Below, piece by piece: positions 11,230 to 24,019 of a stretch of DNA of 64,000 nucleotides. A program made the position numbers and the translations under genes. The first letter of the stretch is position 1; each line of letters starts with the position of its first letter. The stretch is taken from assembly GCA_964006375.1 (NCBI GenBank), contig OZ023264.1, positions 171,156,295-171,220,294 of the forward strand. Reading direction: 5' to 3'. This stretch comes from Tillus elongatus (lineage: Eukaryota; Arthropoda; Insecta; Coleoptera; Cleridae). The notes under the pieces are model-generated. The model searched no databases and was not told the origin of the DNA. It saw only the letters and a program-made list of their open reading frames with translations.

Positions 11230-12440
11230 CAAGTTTAACTTGATTTTTTTTTGCAGATATATAAGTAAATAAACCTTAAAATTGCCAAATCTGGGTGTTG
11301 TTTTATTCAAATTCTCACAAATTGTAACCAAACTTAGCTACCCCATTCTAACCCGAATTCCACTACATGCGGACAAACGGTTATATTTTATTAACACATA
11401 GTCGACAAAAATGTACAAAATTCTCACATTACCTAAAAGCTTTATATTTTCATGGTGGTATTGGCACTGCTTATTTTTGTGGGTCAGTTCGCTCAAATCA
11501 ACTTACCTGAAACAAAGAAAACGAGTACTTTAATATAACATACGAGACAGGTAGAATGAATTTAAATATATTCTACAAATTGTAAGAAACGAGGTCAAAT
11601 ATAGCTAAACATCTTCCGTTGCGAAATACGAGATTCCGTATGGAGTTTCGTTCCCTGAAAGCTTATAGCTTCTACTCTCACACATACACACTAACGCTAT
11701 ATTAGACCGAATATCTGTGATAAATCCTTAAAATGTGATATCGAATAAAATTCCACAAATTCCTATAATATAAACCCGGTAAACTTCTATATATGTAGAA
11801 AGTTTCAAAACTGCATAAGTGAATTTCAGATAAACCTAGTTCTGGAAACAATCTGACAGTTATCTTACATGTAGTCAAGTTAATAAACTGATATACATAA
11901 GGTTCAGATTTAAGCAGAATATGTTTAATGGTTTTAATTACAGTAAGAAAGCACACAAAAGCTCTTAGTGGACGGATATTATTAGAAAACTGCGTGCTTG
12001 CCAAGTATAGACAGCTAGAAACTTGTCAAGCAGGTAGGATTTTACGTTGAACATTTTTGGGACATGTCGCAATAACAAAGAAGTGACATCACAATTTTTG
12101 ATGTTGGTACGACCACAGACTCTTTCGGGAAAAGCGAAGCTAGCACCCAGGAAAAATAACCCTGTCCGCAAATATGTTACGTGATCTTATGGTTGGACAT
12201 AAATTACATAAAAATATCTAAATTTCTTGGAAAAATTATATCATTTCAGCTTTATCTGCTTTAATTTAACTGAATAACAATCACTGGAACCAGAATCTGA
12301 TTGTCAAGAAAGATGTGTCTCCTCATTAGCACGGTGTCGGAGAGTATTCTTGGGTATAATGGTTTTACCAAGGTACATCGAAAGAAGGGGACAAAGTGAA
12401 AGGAATGTATGGTCGCTAAATAATGTGTCTTGTTTGTGGT
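11230..12440. other. AT-rich stretch with no recognised gene or repeat
   Basis: Minus-strand frames at 11702-12004 and 11965-12171 show no domain I recognise. No microsatellite or inverted-repeat element was seen here. Confidence 0.4.
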
Positions 12441-12446
12441 TTTTTA

Positions 12447-12760
12447 TGGACAGCAAGTGCGTTATGGTAGTGAATTTTCATTAAAATGTTTTTAATTGGA
12501 AATACGTGTTTTTTTGAAGAGAGCAGGCGTCAAATTAGCTTACCACTGTAACCTGCATAGACGAAACAATGTATCATATTTCATCAAAATAACTGTATTG
12601 TTTGAAAATGTACAAACATCTTCGGAAAAGAATATTAAAATATTTCCGAAAAAACTGGTTTCCCGAGAAACGAACCTTATAGGTTAATAGCAAATTGAGT
12701 TATTCAGATTTGGAACATTTAATGAAAATTCGCTACCATAACGCACTTGCTGCGTCCCGA
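12447..12760. mobile_element. Family B MITE, complete copy
   Basis: About 314 bp. The left end TGGACAGCAAGTGCGTTATGG and the right end TAACGCACTTGCTGCGTCCC are inverted matches of about 40 bp that extend into TGAATTTTCATT and AATGAAAATTC. The interior is non-coding. The open frame at 12496-12687 is conserved only as repeat sequence. Confidence 0.8.
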
Positions 12761-12875
12761 ATTTCTTTTCTAATAAACATGCCTTATATTTTGATGGAAA
12801 TGCAAAAATGCAATAACATAGGGCATGTTCGATTAAAAAAAAATCCAATCACCAGCGGCTACAACTTCCGGGGAA

Positions 12876-12899
12876 CGAAGACCCATAGTCGGGTCTTCG
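12876..12899. other. Perfect 9-bp hairpin
   Basis: CGAAGACCC and GGGTCTTCG are separated by six bases (ATAGTC). It lies in a locally GC-richer patch at 12840-12930. The role is unknown; it could be the 3' end hairpin of an unidentified retroelement. Confidence 0.5.
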
Positions 12900-13439
12900 G
12901 ATGAGCTGCCCCTTTCTTCTCTCCTCGGACCTTTCTTCAAATTTACGTTTGTAAATTTTATCCACCTGCCTTTCTTGAAGTGAAAGCCTTTAAACTGTGC
13001 CAATGGCTCACGCCTTAGCCAAATACGATCCTCCCCCCATTGAACGCCATCTTTGCCTTCATAAAATGAACACTATATAGGGTGGTGCATTGAAAACGAA
13101 ACAGACCGGTTTGCGTCCAGAGATATTTTTTTTAAGAAACACTAAAACACGTTAATTTTAATATTGGAGGGGACATGTTTTGACATAAAACTCAACTTTG
13201 TCACATCAACTCCTTAAGGGTGGTGATAACAACCCTTATATTTTAAATAGGGAACATGGGTCGAGTGTTAGATCATTTGAAAACTCTTTCCTTTCTGAAT
13301 TCAGCACACTAAGTTTTTTGGAAGTTTTATCAACTCGTTTAAAAATTATTCACAGTTGGAGTTGCAAGAACGTGTTTCATTCATTGTGATAAGAAATGCA
13401 CAAATTAGTCAATTTTTCGTTAAAAAAAACAAAACGTTT

Positions 13440-13560
13440 CAAAATGTTTATTCAGTTAAGTAAGTGTTCAAATTGTTGTAAAATCTACTCTTTAAATGGC
13501 CCCATAGAAAGAAGTCTAAAGGAGTTAAATCCGGTGATATAGGGGGAGAGATCCTGAGTA
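13440..13560 (-). pseudogene. Tc1/mariner-like transposase scrap around the third acidic residue
   Basis: The minus strand encodes PISPDLTPLDFFLWG followed by HLKSRFYNNLNTYL, the diagnostic C-terminal block of DDE_3 transposases of the IS630/Tc1/mariner superfamily. Only about 40 residues are recognisable. GGGTGGTGCATTGAAAACG near 13080 could be a terminus of the same element, but this is not established. Confidence 0.65.
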
Positions 13561-13861
13561 TTGTGTTGAGTACTTTTGCTTGTTTTATATAGCTAGTTGT
13601 ATAAATTGCAGCTAACTAAAATGTATCTACCCAGAATAACTTGAAATGAAATCCATGCCAATCACACACCTTAGTGTCGTCTGATATAAATCTACAATTT
13701 TTTTCAATTTACACCTCAATATCTCTCTAAGCGGCACTTGGTTGACTTTCGTAGTGTCTGGTGAAAGTCTGGGTTTCACAATAATTAATTGATAAACGTC
13801 TCCTTCTTGGTGAACAGTCACCTGTTTTAGAAAATAACAGTTCGCAATTTTTTTTTACTTC

Positions 13862-14160
13862 TATATGCATGTCGTCATATTAGTGAATTTTCTTTAAAAA
13901 AAATTCTAAAATGAGGAGATCCCGACTTTTGAATTTTGAAACAATTTCTTCAAATGAGCGCAAACTAGGATCCCTAAAACTCCAAAATAATGGGCCGATT
14001 TTGATTAAATTTGGGGAGTGCCTTCCTTCTGTAAATGGCTTGAATAAGTTCATTAGCCAGGAAAATCGGACAGCGTTTTTCAGAACAATTTTGGGTTTTC
14101 TTCCTAAGAAAATTCATATCTCCGAAAATTTAAATTTATGGTAACCAAATTTGGAACGCT
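13862..14160 (+). repeat. Family A copy lacking its AT core
   Basis: It starts with AGTGAATTTTCTTTAAAA, then GAGGAGATCCCGACTTTTG and TTCAAATGAGCGC. At the point where other copies continue into the AT array it jumps from GATCCCTAAAACTCC to AAAATAATGGGCCGATTTTG. The downstream block (TTCATTAGCCAGGAAAATCGG, TATCTCCGAAAAT) follows as usual. Confidence 0.65.
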
Positions 14161-14498
14161 GATTTCTGTCATAAAGAGTATACTTTGTATCAAAATTGAG
14201 ATCTCTAGGTTGAAAGACAAATAAAGTACAAGCCTCTGATTAAAAAAAGTGGAAACGTCAAAATTGATAATTCTGGTAGTTATACTTTAGTACTCATTAG
14301 CACTTCATGAGTTAACAATAAGGCGCAAAATGACTAACAAGCTCCTATATCTGTGTCCCAGCCGTTATTTCCCTTGATTTCGTTAAAATATGAGAAAAAA
14401 AATCAATTTCAAACAAAATTTGTATGGTGTAAATAATTAAGAGGTTATAAAATTAATATACGAGAGTATATACCTGTTAGCACATAAATCTGTCATGT

Positions 14499-14595
14499 CG
14501 AGTTTGGCCGAGAGGTAAAGGCAGCAGTGTGATTTAATAATGGACTCCTATAACACGCGTTCTAATCTCAGTTAGTGACTTCACTTTTTTTCTTT
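14499..14595 (+). tRNA. tRNA-like sequence (tRNA pseudogene or SINE head)
   Basis: GGCCGAGAGGTAAAGGC at 14507-14522 resembles the A box of class II (Leu/Ser) tRNAs. CGTTCTAATCTC near 14558-14569 resembles a B box with mutations. A long T-rich run from 14584, the usual pol III terminator, follows. The acceptor and T stems do not pair convincingly, so this is not a functional tRNA. A SINE head is as likely as a decayed tRNA copy. Confidence 0.4.
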
Positions 14596-14838
14596 TTTTT
14601 TTAATTTATATCATTTTACCGTTATCTGATCAGATTTTGTAATTCTGATGATTTTTTTGTATGACAAATTCAATTAGGACGGGACGAAAACTTCTAAGAC
14701 TTAATTCAATTTGAATAGCACATTTGGTTGTTTGTTATTGCCCAAACTTATTGAAACCGTTCCATACTTAATACAGCCGTAGACTTTTCTCGTGACTTCA
14801 CAAGTGCTTGTTCTTTTCTGCAATCGATTTCAATTTTT

Positions 14839-15135
14839 ACTGGACGCAACAAGTGCGCTATGATAGCGAATTTTCATTAAAGTTTGAAAAGTTTCAATAG
14901 CTCAATTTGCTATTAACCTAACGTCCGTTGGCCAGGAACCAGTTTTTTCGGGAACAATTTAAGTTTATTTTCGGAAAATTGGTATACATGTTCAAACAAT
15001 AAAGTGATTTTGATTAAATATGGTACATTGTTTCTACTATAACTGGTAACCAAATTTCTTTTAAAAAAAGACATATTTGTTATTAAAAACATTTTTATGG
15101 AAGTTCGCTACCATAACGCACTTGCTGCGTCCAGA
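14839..15135. mobile_element. Family B MITE, complete copy
   Basis: About 297 bp between CTGGACGCAACAAGTGCG and CGCACTTGCTGCGTCCAGA. It carries the family interior markers in order: CAATTTGCTATTAACCTAA, TTTTCGGAAAATT, GATTAAATATGGTACATTG. Confidence 0.85.
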
Positions 15136-15139
15136 CTTT

Positions 15140-15960
15140 TTTATATAGTTAAGCCTGAGGAAATAATTATAAGAGTCACTTGTTCTATCACATTATAACT
15201 ACTGCAATATTATGTACCCGACCGTATTTTGCTTTATTGTAAAGATGGTGCGTAAATTTTTAAAAATTAAGTCTGCCAGAAGTACGTAAATATCTAATGC
15301 ACGGGTTGTACAACGTAAAACCAAACAAAATACACAGAAGGTTGTAAACAAAAATACACCAGCAAAGGAAATAAAACCGTAGCTAGAAATGTGCATCAGA
15401 TAATCTCTACGCAAAGTGCACTGCATAAATCTTTTACTTACAACTGACTGTTTCTATTTTATGTATTCGAGTTGAAATGGTAAAGGCCGCCGCACTCAAA
15501 AGAAACTTTGTGAATTGAGTAACAACTTGAAAGCGGGAAATCTGTTAAGCGAGTTATACAAGTTAACAAATAGCGGAATTTATATAGTTTCACCAGCCGT
15601 TATATCATAACTTCCTTAACTCCTCCGTAGTGCCCACATTAAGCTTTGTTTACTAAATAGCTGTAGTTGTCAGTTCTAGCTGAGAATATGGATCTGTTCA
15701 TTTCTAAGCTTAACTCACTATTCTTCTCGATTACCACTGCAGCTAGTAGCTACCGCATGCTTTGAACGCAGATCTAGCACTATGTAGTTATTAGTTTAGT
15801 GAATTTGAGGAAACTAAGACTGCAGAAAATACAGTTAGAGAAAGCTTACATAAACCGTGGAAAATATGCGAACTAGTTTCCGTGACATTACATACCGTCG
15901 TTTAATAACAATGCTCAATTAGCTTCACAAGCAGAGATCAAAACGTTGTCTACAGTTGAT
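15140..15960. other. No gene recognised
   Basis: The open frame at 15199-15426 (minus) is unassigned. No repeat structure was noticed apart from the flanking elements. Confidence 0.4.
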
Positions 15961-16282
15961 TTTTTATTTATTTCAACAACACACCACGAAGGCTTATAGC
16001 CTAAATACTATCGTACCGTGGGTGTCGACAAGGAGGAAAGAGGCAACTTGTTAATTCTGGACATGAAGGTTTGGAGGTTGGAAAAACAGGTGTCGGTAAG
16101 GCATTCCAGAACTTGGAAGTTCTCGGAACAAAAGAGCGGGCCTAACAAGATGTTTTATATCTGGTGACCTGGACAGTAAAAGGGTGCATTCGCTCTGTTC
16201 CCCTGCTAGATCTGTTGGGGGCAGCAGGTGGAGGAACTATGGAAGAAAGCTCCTCTGAGCAGTGCCCGTGCAGATATCTTTA

Positions 16283-16320
16283 AGAGAGAGAGAGAGAGAG
16301 GGAGAGAGAGAGAGAGAGAG
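16283..16320. repeat. (GA)n expansion inside the retrotransposon coding region
   Basis: Purine-rich on the plus strand. In coding sense it expands a CTCTCTCT tract into repeated Leu-Ser codons at the GDLSLFYRYLHG block. Confidence 0.9.
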
Positions 16321-18343
16321 GTGTCACCAACGGCACGTCGATGGGCAAGGCATGGCTGCCTTTGGGTGAGGGCAGGGTCACCAAGAAGACGTATAGCTCC
16401 TTCTGAATGGAGTCCAGGATAGCAAGTGTAGAAGCGGCAGCACGACCCCAGATGTGGGAGCAGTATTTGAGGTTTGGCCTTATTTGTGAAGTATATAAAG
16501 TATAGAGATTAGCCGTTGAAAAGTATTTGCGAACCCGGAAGAGGAAACCTAATTTTTTGGTAGCCGATTCTGCAATTGGTGTGACATGTTGGTGCCAATT
16601 GAGATTTCGATCCACAGAAATGCCAACAAGTGAAAAGGACTCATTACTTTGAATAACTTGGTTGTTCATTGTGATGTGTCTAGGGCTGGTGTATCTCTTA
16701 TGAGAAAGAAAGCAAGACTGACATTTGGTGGGGTGGAATTGCACAAGATTTCTACTTCACCAGTCTAATATTTTTTTGAGATCCACGGAGACAGAACCCT
16801 CCATGATTCTGCATTTAACGACGCAAGAATCCTCATCTAATTGGGCTAAAGAGACAGGCTTAGAATATTGTATATTTGAGTGGAGGGTGCTGTCGTCCGC
16901 GTAACTGTGAACTGGGATGGATGTGCTAGAGAGGAGGTCATTGGTGTTGAGAAGAAACAAAGTAGGGGATAAAGCTGAACCTTAAGGATCTCCTGCATTA
17001 ATTGGATACAGTTTAGAGGAATGGCCATCCGCGACAACAGAAATGCTCCGGTTGGAGAGGAAATTTGCTGTCCAGGTACAGAGTTTTGGTGGTAGGCCAT
17101 AGGCCGAACGTTTATGTGCCAGACCTGGTCGAATGCTTTGGATATGTCTAGAGCGACAATCTGGGATTCACCGTGTAGTTCCATAGACTTGTTCCAAGAA
17201 TGGGTGACAAAGGAAAGGCGGTCGGTAGTTGAGCTGCGCTGACGGAATCCATACTGCCTGTCGTGGATTAGACTGTGTTTTCAAGAAATTTTAGTAATTC
17301 GGTGTTTATATACTTTTGCATCACTTCAGAGACGACTGAAAGGAGAGAAATAGGCCTGTAGTTGGTAGGAAGCGCTTTGGATCCTTTCTGGGGACGGGTT
17401 GTACTCGAGCAGTTTTCCAGATACTAGGGAATATGCCTCTATTGTAAGATCTCTGAAACAGACGGGCCAGGACAGGAGCAAGTTCTGGTGCGCATTTTTT
17501 GAGCACAATTGCTGGGATTTCGTCAAGGCCAAAGGCTTTCCTGGTATTAAGAGAAGAGAGCATGTTTCGTACCTTTTTAGTTTTGAAAATGATATCCGTC
17601 ATTTTATGCGCGACATTGGGGACTGTTGGTGGTTGAACATTTGGAGGTGGTTGAGAGTAGAATTGCCGGCGAACAACGAGGCAAAAAGTTCAGCCTTGCC
17701 CAGGGCGGTAGAAACAATTTCATCCGCTGACACAAGAGTTGGGAACATGCTCTTGCAGAAATTACTCCCAATAGATTTAGCAAGAGTCCAGAAGGTTTTG
17801 CTGCCGTTGTAGCTTAAGAGGACTTTGTTTTGATGTGGTTATTGAACGAGTTTTTTTGCCCCCTTGCGCCGTTAAATGCTTGACAGTTTTCTTGACTGGG
17901 ATTGTGTAGAAGCGTCTTGTGAGCTTTGACCTTTTAAAGTCTGGCCTTGTCACAGGATATAGAGAACCAGGGCTTTTGAATGTCTGAAGAGGTTTTCTGT
18001 GTACGTAAAATAAATAATTCCATGCCAGCTTGGATAATTTCGGTGACGTTTTGTGAGATATCAGAGGAGTCAGGATGAGAGAAGCAGACAGACGCCCATG
18101 GAAATGAGGAAAATTAATCCCGAATTACATCCCAGTTCGCGAAGTTGTAGTGCCAGACGATACGTGGGTATGATAACTTTGTGACCTCGGGTTCCAAGGC
18201 GCAGGAAGCAGTGACCATGCCGTGGTCTGAGCGGCCAAGGAGGATGGTGACTGATATCTTTTTCAGAAAGGTAGTCAAAGAGCTGGACAAAGTTGTTGTC
18301 AGAAGGTGACCTGTAAAATGCAACAGATGAATTTAGTTGCAGC

Positions 18344-18345
<2 letters not shown>

Positions 18346-18428
<83 letters not shown>

Positions 18429-18445
18429 TAGAGAGAGATAGAGAG
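18346..18445. repeat. (GA)n expansion inside the endonuclease coding region
   Basis: About 100 bp. The related copy at 32560-32580 has only ACTCTCTCTCAGGGCTGCA here. Both flanks match that copy. Confidence 0.95.
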
Positions 18446-18609
18446 TTCTATTCATAGTATGTATTTTCTTCCAACTCCTAAATTGGGAAGTCTGGTGCAG
18501 GGTAGATTGCTACGGACGTATGCGCACACGCCTCCATGCAATCTAAAGGAAGCAAGGAACTCATACCCCGGTAAAATAAGGTGATTAGTGGCTGTATGTT
18601 AAATTAACA

Positions 18610-18728
18610 GGTGTACTAATAACAAACATCTAATTAACACTGTTAATTAGATGTTTGTTATTGTACTAATTGTACTAATAACAAACATCTAATTAACACT
18701 GTTAATTAGATGTTTGTTATTAGTACAC
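18610..18728. repeat. Two tandem perfect palindromes within a larger palindrome
   Basis: Arms of 21 bp (AATAACAAACATCTAATTAAC) pair across a 3-base spacer at 18618-18662, and again at 18677-18721. The outer blocks GGTGTACTAATAAC and GTTATTAGTACACC also pair, so the whole 119 bp can form one long hairpin. No second locus with this motif was seen in the window. It could be a foldback MITE. Confidence 0.85.
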
Positions 18729-18779
18729 CTTTATGCAGGAAGCAAAAGTTTTTTAACATATTTTTAACATGACAAATTT

Positions 18780-19060
18780 CTTGATAACAACTCCCAATAA
18801 AGTTACGGGACCTAGCGCGAATGCGGTAGACAGCTTTTCAAGGAGGTATGGCTGCAAAATGTGAAAAGGGCAGCTTTTAGAGTTCCGGTTAAGCTGTTTT
18901 TTTCTAGAATTTTTCGCTCATATTTCCCTTTTAGCTTCCCCGCCCAGTACCCCTATTCACTCCTGGTCTCGTAACTTTTTTGGGGGTTGTGTGCACGAAT
19001 TTTTTGTGGTGTTTGCATCCAGAGGGAGTTCGAAGCATTTCTCTGAAGAACAATGTCTAA
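18780..19060. repeat. Family G dispersed repeat
   Basis: CAGTACCCCTATTCACTCC, CTGGTCTCGTAACTTTTTTG, GGGTTGTGTGCACGAATTTT and TTTGCATCCAGAGGG match blocks at 38990-39620 and 57430-57540. Non-coding. Confidence 0.55.
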
Positions 19061-19069
19061 AAACCTCTC

Positions 19070-20357
<1,288 letters not shown>

Positions 20358-20660
20358 CCAACCGATAACTCAGAAAATAATTCACCGATTTGGATGAAAC
20401 TCAGGAGGTACCTATCTTTTATTAATGGCTAGAGTATATTAGCCAGGAAAATCGGACAAGGTTTTTCGGGAAAATTTTGAGTTTTCTTTCGAAACAAAAT
20501 TTTTTTTCGAAAATTACAAAGATATTTTAATGAAATTTGGTGGACATGTTGCGTTGGGAAAGACCTTAACTCAACAACAAGTTTATAGAAAATTGAGTTA
20601 TTACAATTTGAAGCGTTTAATGAAAATGCACTACCATAACGCACTTGCTGCGTCCCGAAC
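20358..20660 (+). repeat. Family A half ending in a family B end
   Basis: CGATAACTCAGAAAATAATT, TTAGCCAGGAAAATCGGAC and TTCGAAAATTACAAAGAT are family A markers. The block ends with ACTACCATAACGCACTTGCTG, the family B right end. Confidence 0.65.
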
Positions 20661-20674
20661 TTTTTCATCTTGTA

Positions 20675-21070
20675 AACGATTCAAGATACGGGGAAATTTC
20701 AAGAGACAAAAAGCTTGTAGTTTTAGTTTCTTTATCTCAAAATGATATGCAAATCATATTGCAGTCAGTGGCGTACATTTTGGTCACTAATTTTTGTTGA
20801 GGTACCCCCCCCCCCCTAACGCCAATGAACTTAGCAATCTGTTGTATCAAATTAGGGCCAAATCAGCATATTATTATTACAAACAACCCTGCCAAATTTC
20901 AAAACATTCGGTGAAGAGATGTTTGAGTTATTTTTAAAACACCGTTATTTTACAAAAAAAAAAAACACCTTGTATCTTGGAAGCAATGCAATTTAGCACA
21001 CATGTTTATGGGAACTTTTTTCTCTAAAATGACCTGGGAAATCAACCCCTTAAATAGGGCCTCGTCTTTT
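20675..21070. repeat. Half copy of the family F inverted-repeat element
   Basis: It matches 51490-51902 through GTAAACGATTCAAGA, CAAGAGACAAAAAGCTTGTAG, the C-run GAGGTACCCCCC, AAATTAGGGCCAAATCAGC and GACCTGGGAAATCAA. The opposite arm is absent. Confidence 0.65.
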
Positions 21071-21179
21071 AAAGAGATACGAGGATGGTTGAATTGGGGC
21101 AATGTTGCGCGTTTCTATCGTAATCAAATATCTGAAAAATGTGAGGTGCCTTTTTAGTGCATTTTCTAAAAAAAAATAA

Positions 21180-21287
21180 CTATTGAAGAGATCCCGACTT
21201 TTGAATTTAGAAAAAATTTGCTTCAAATTAACGCGAACTAAGCTCCCTAGAACACCTATCCAGGGTCAGTTTTAATTTTATATATAT

Positions 21288-21374
<87 letters not shown>
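21180..21374 (+). repeat. Family A left half with AT core
   Basis: GAAGAGATCCCGACTTTTG, TTCAAATTAACGCGAACTA and CCAGGGTCAGTTTTAATTTT precede an AT array at 21279-21374. The usual CGATAACTC block is missing after the array; CGTACCAAAATTTAGAC follows. Confidence 0.7.
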
Positions 21375-21375
<1 letters not shown>

Positions 21376-21399
21376 GTACCAAAATTTAGACAAAAAAGG

Positions 21400-21965
21400 T
21401 AGAGGCATTTAAGGAAAAAAGGAGGTTTTCCTCAAAGACCCGATTTGAAACGTCAAAATTGGCAACATTTAAGGAAAGAACCTGAAAGAAATGCGGATTA
21501 TGTAAAGAGTGTTCTACAAACCCTTAAGTTTTAGCTTCAACCATCATTGCCCTTCATTTTACTAAATTATTTGTAGAAAATTTATTTTAAATAGACCCTT
21601 TCTCTGATGCTTTGGCGGTAGTTTTAGTTAAGTTTATGGTTTAACGGTCTATAATTTTTATGTAATTTTCGTAGGAAAAATTGAGGAGACCACGACTTTT
21701 GAATTATAAAAAGATTTCTTCAAATGAGTGTTTACATATATAGAGGCTGACCCTTTTCTACGGTAATGTCCCACATAATTGTTATTAAGCAAGATACGAG
21801 AAACAATTGTATACGTTGCTTATAGACTGTCTTGAGCTGCATCTTATAAAATTATTTTTACAATCACAGGCTGGCCCATAAGTCGCTGGTGATACATACA
21901 ATTTTTTTTTTAACATTCCTTATTGCATTTTCCATCGATATATGATGCATGTTTGTAAAAAAATC
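21400..21965 (+). repeat. Family A right part joined to the sequence that hosts a family B MITE
   Basis: AACGTCAAAATTGGCAACATT, TTTCTCTGATGCTTTGG, GTTTATGGTTTAACGGTC and the ACAATCACAGGCTGGCCCAT block lie in this order. The same order recurs over about 700 bp at 30745-31465, so this is one composite repeat unit. Confidence 0.6.
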
Positions 21966-22278
21966 GAGATGCAGTAAGTGCGTTTTAGTAGCGAATTTTC
22001 ATTAAGTGCTTCAAAAATTAATAACTCAATTTGCTATTAATCTAAGGTTCGTTCGTCGGCTAGGAAACGAGTTTTCTGGGAAACATTTTAGGTTTACTTT
22101 CGGAAAATTTTTGTACATTTTCAAAAAATACGTTATTCTGATAAAATATGGTACATTGTTTCTACTATATAGGTTATACCGGTGACCAAATTGATGCCTG
22201 CTTGCATTAAAGAGAGATATTTGCTATTAAAAACATTTTAAGAAAATTCACTTCCATAACACACTTGCTGCATCCAGG
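21966..22278. mobile_element. Family B MITE, complete copy
   Basis: The left end GAGATGCAGTAAGTGCG and the right end ACACTTGCTGCATCCAG share two CpG-type changes relative to the consensus. Interior markers are in order. Confidence 0.8.
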
Positions 22279-22295
22279 CTTTTTAGTTTTTAGGG

Positions 22296-23100
<805 letters not shown>

Positions 23101-23130
23101 AGATCCCTAAAATTAACAATTTCAAATAGG

Positions 23131-23232
23131 CAGTAGCAATACCGCGTTGATTGACATCGGTTCAATCACTGAAGTTAAGCAACTACGAGCGTGGTCAGTA
23201 ATTGGATGGGTGACCGGCTGAGAACAATTTAC
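23131..23232 (+). pseudogene. 5S rRNA-derived sequence
   Basis: The stretch ACCGCGTTGATTGACATCGG, TTCAATCACTGAAGTTAAGC and GTGGTCAGTAATTGGATGGG followed by TGACCGGCTGAGAACA follows eukaryotic 5S rRNA in order, including the internal promoter region. About ten bases expected after the CGGTT block are deleted and several positions are changed. It ends near 23232, followed by ACC and a T-run (pol III terminator-like). It is either a dispersed 5S pseudogene or the head of a 5S-derived SINE. Confidence 0.8.
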
Positions 23233-23628
23233 CTTTTTTTTTAAATAATCGTTTTACTATATTTTTCTTCTTTTATGTAAATTTCAGTAACTTAATTCCA
23301 TAATACAGAACTTTTAATAAATACAAATACCTTTTTCGCAAAAACACTATTTATTAGGTATGTGCCTCCAAATAAGGATTTCAGTGTGATCAATTCAAAT
23401 GCTTTGCGGTATTGGGGCATTTTAGCATGTTAAGCTAGGCTTTATTCTACGTAATAGAAAGCATTAACGAAATACAAAATAAAAATTCGAGACGCAGCAA
23501 GTGCGTTATTGTAGCTTTGTTTCAATTAGATAGTCGAAGTCCCCCTGTCCGTACCAGTTCTGAGCTGACCTTTAATGTATTGAATGTCGACCACAAAATT
23601 ATAATGCATGTTTGTAAGAAAATAAATT

Positions 23629-23941
23629 CGGGACGCAACACGTGCGTTATGGTAGCGAATTTTTATTAAGTGCTTCAAATTTGAATAGCTCAATTTGTTA
23701 TTAACCTATAAGGTTCGTTGACCGGGAAACTAGTTTTTTGCGGACCATTTCAAATTTATTTTCGAAAAATTTTGACACTTTCAAACAATCAAGTTATCTT
23801 GATAAAATATGGTACATTGTTTCTACTATATAGGTTATACTGGTAACCAAATTTGCTCCATGCTTTCTTTAAAAAAACATATTTGCTATTTTAAACGTTT
23901 TTATGAAAATTCACTACCATAACGCACTTGATGCGTCCAGA
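23629..23941. mobile_element. Family B MITE, complete copy
   Basis: About 313 bp between CGGGACGCAACACGTGCG and ACGCACTTGATGCGTCCAG. A second, solo family B start lies just before it at 23490-23515. Confidence 0.82.
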
Positions 23942-24019
23942 CTTTTTTTACTTATTCGAAAAAACTGAAATTTTCAATTTTCGTTTTTTTTTTCTCATCA
24001 AGCGAATACCTTTTTTTTT

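Larger units (their letters stand above)
15962..18565 (-). pseudogene. Jockey/CR1-like non-LTR retrotransposon, copy 1
   Basis: On the minus strand, 5' to 3': a piece of the APE-type endonuclease including GRSDHGMVTASC near 18210-18240. The reverse transcriptase follows: KKVRNMLSSLNTRKAFGLDE, SYNRGIFPSIWKTARVQPVP, motif A VALDISKAFDQVWH, and motif C YADD at 16892-16903. The thumb and tail come next (VGISVDRNLNWHQHV, QIRPNLKYCSHIWG). No RNase H is present. The 3' end is ATTTCAACAACAC at 15976 read on the plus strand, followed by a short A/T tail. Several frameshifts and stops, plus two internal GA expansions, make it inactive. It is 5'-truncated at about 18565 inside the endonuclease. Confidence 0.88.

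Noticed and set aside
14499..14595. Functional tRNA gene
   Set aside because: Acceptor and T stems do not pair, and the B box is mutated.
16228..17812. Plus-strand open frames over retrotransposon copy 1
   Set aside because: Antisense to the reverse transcriptase; no domain, partly created by the GA array.
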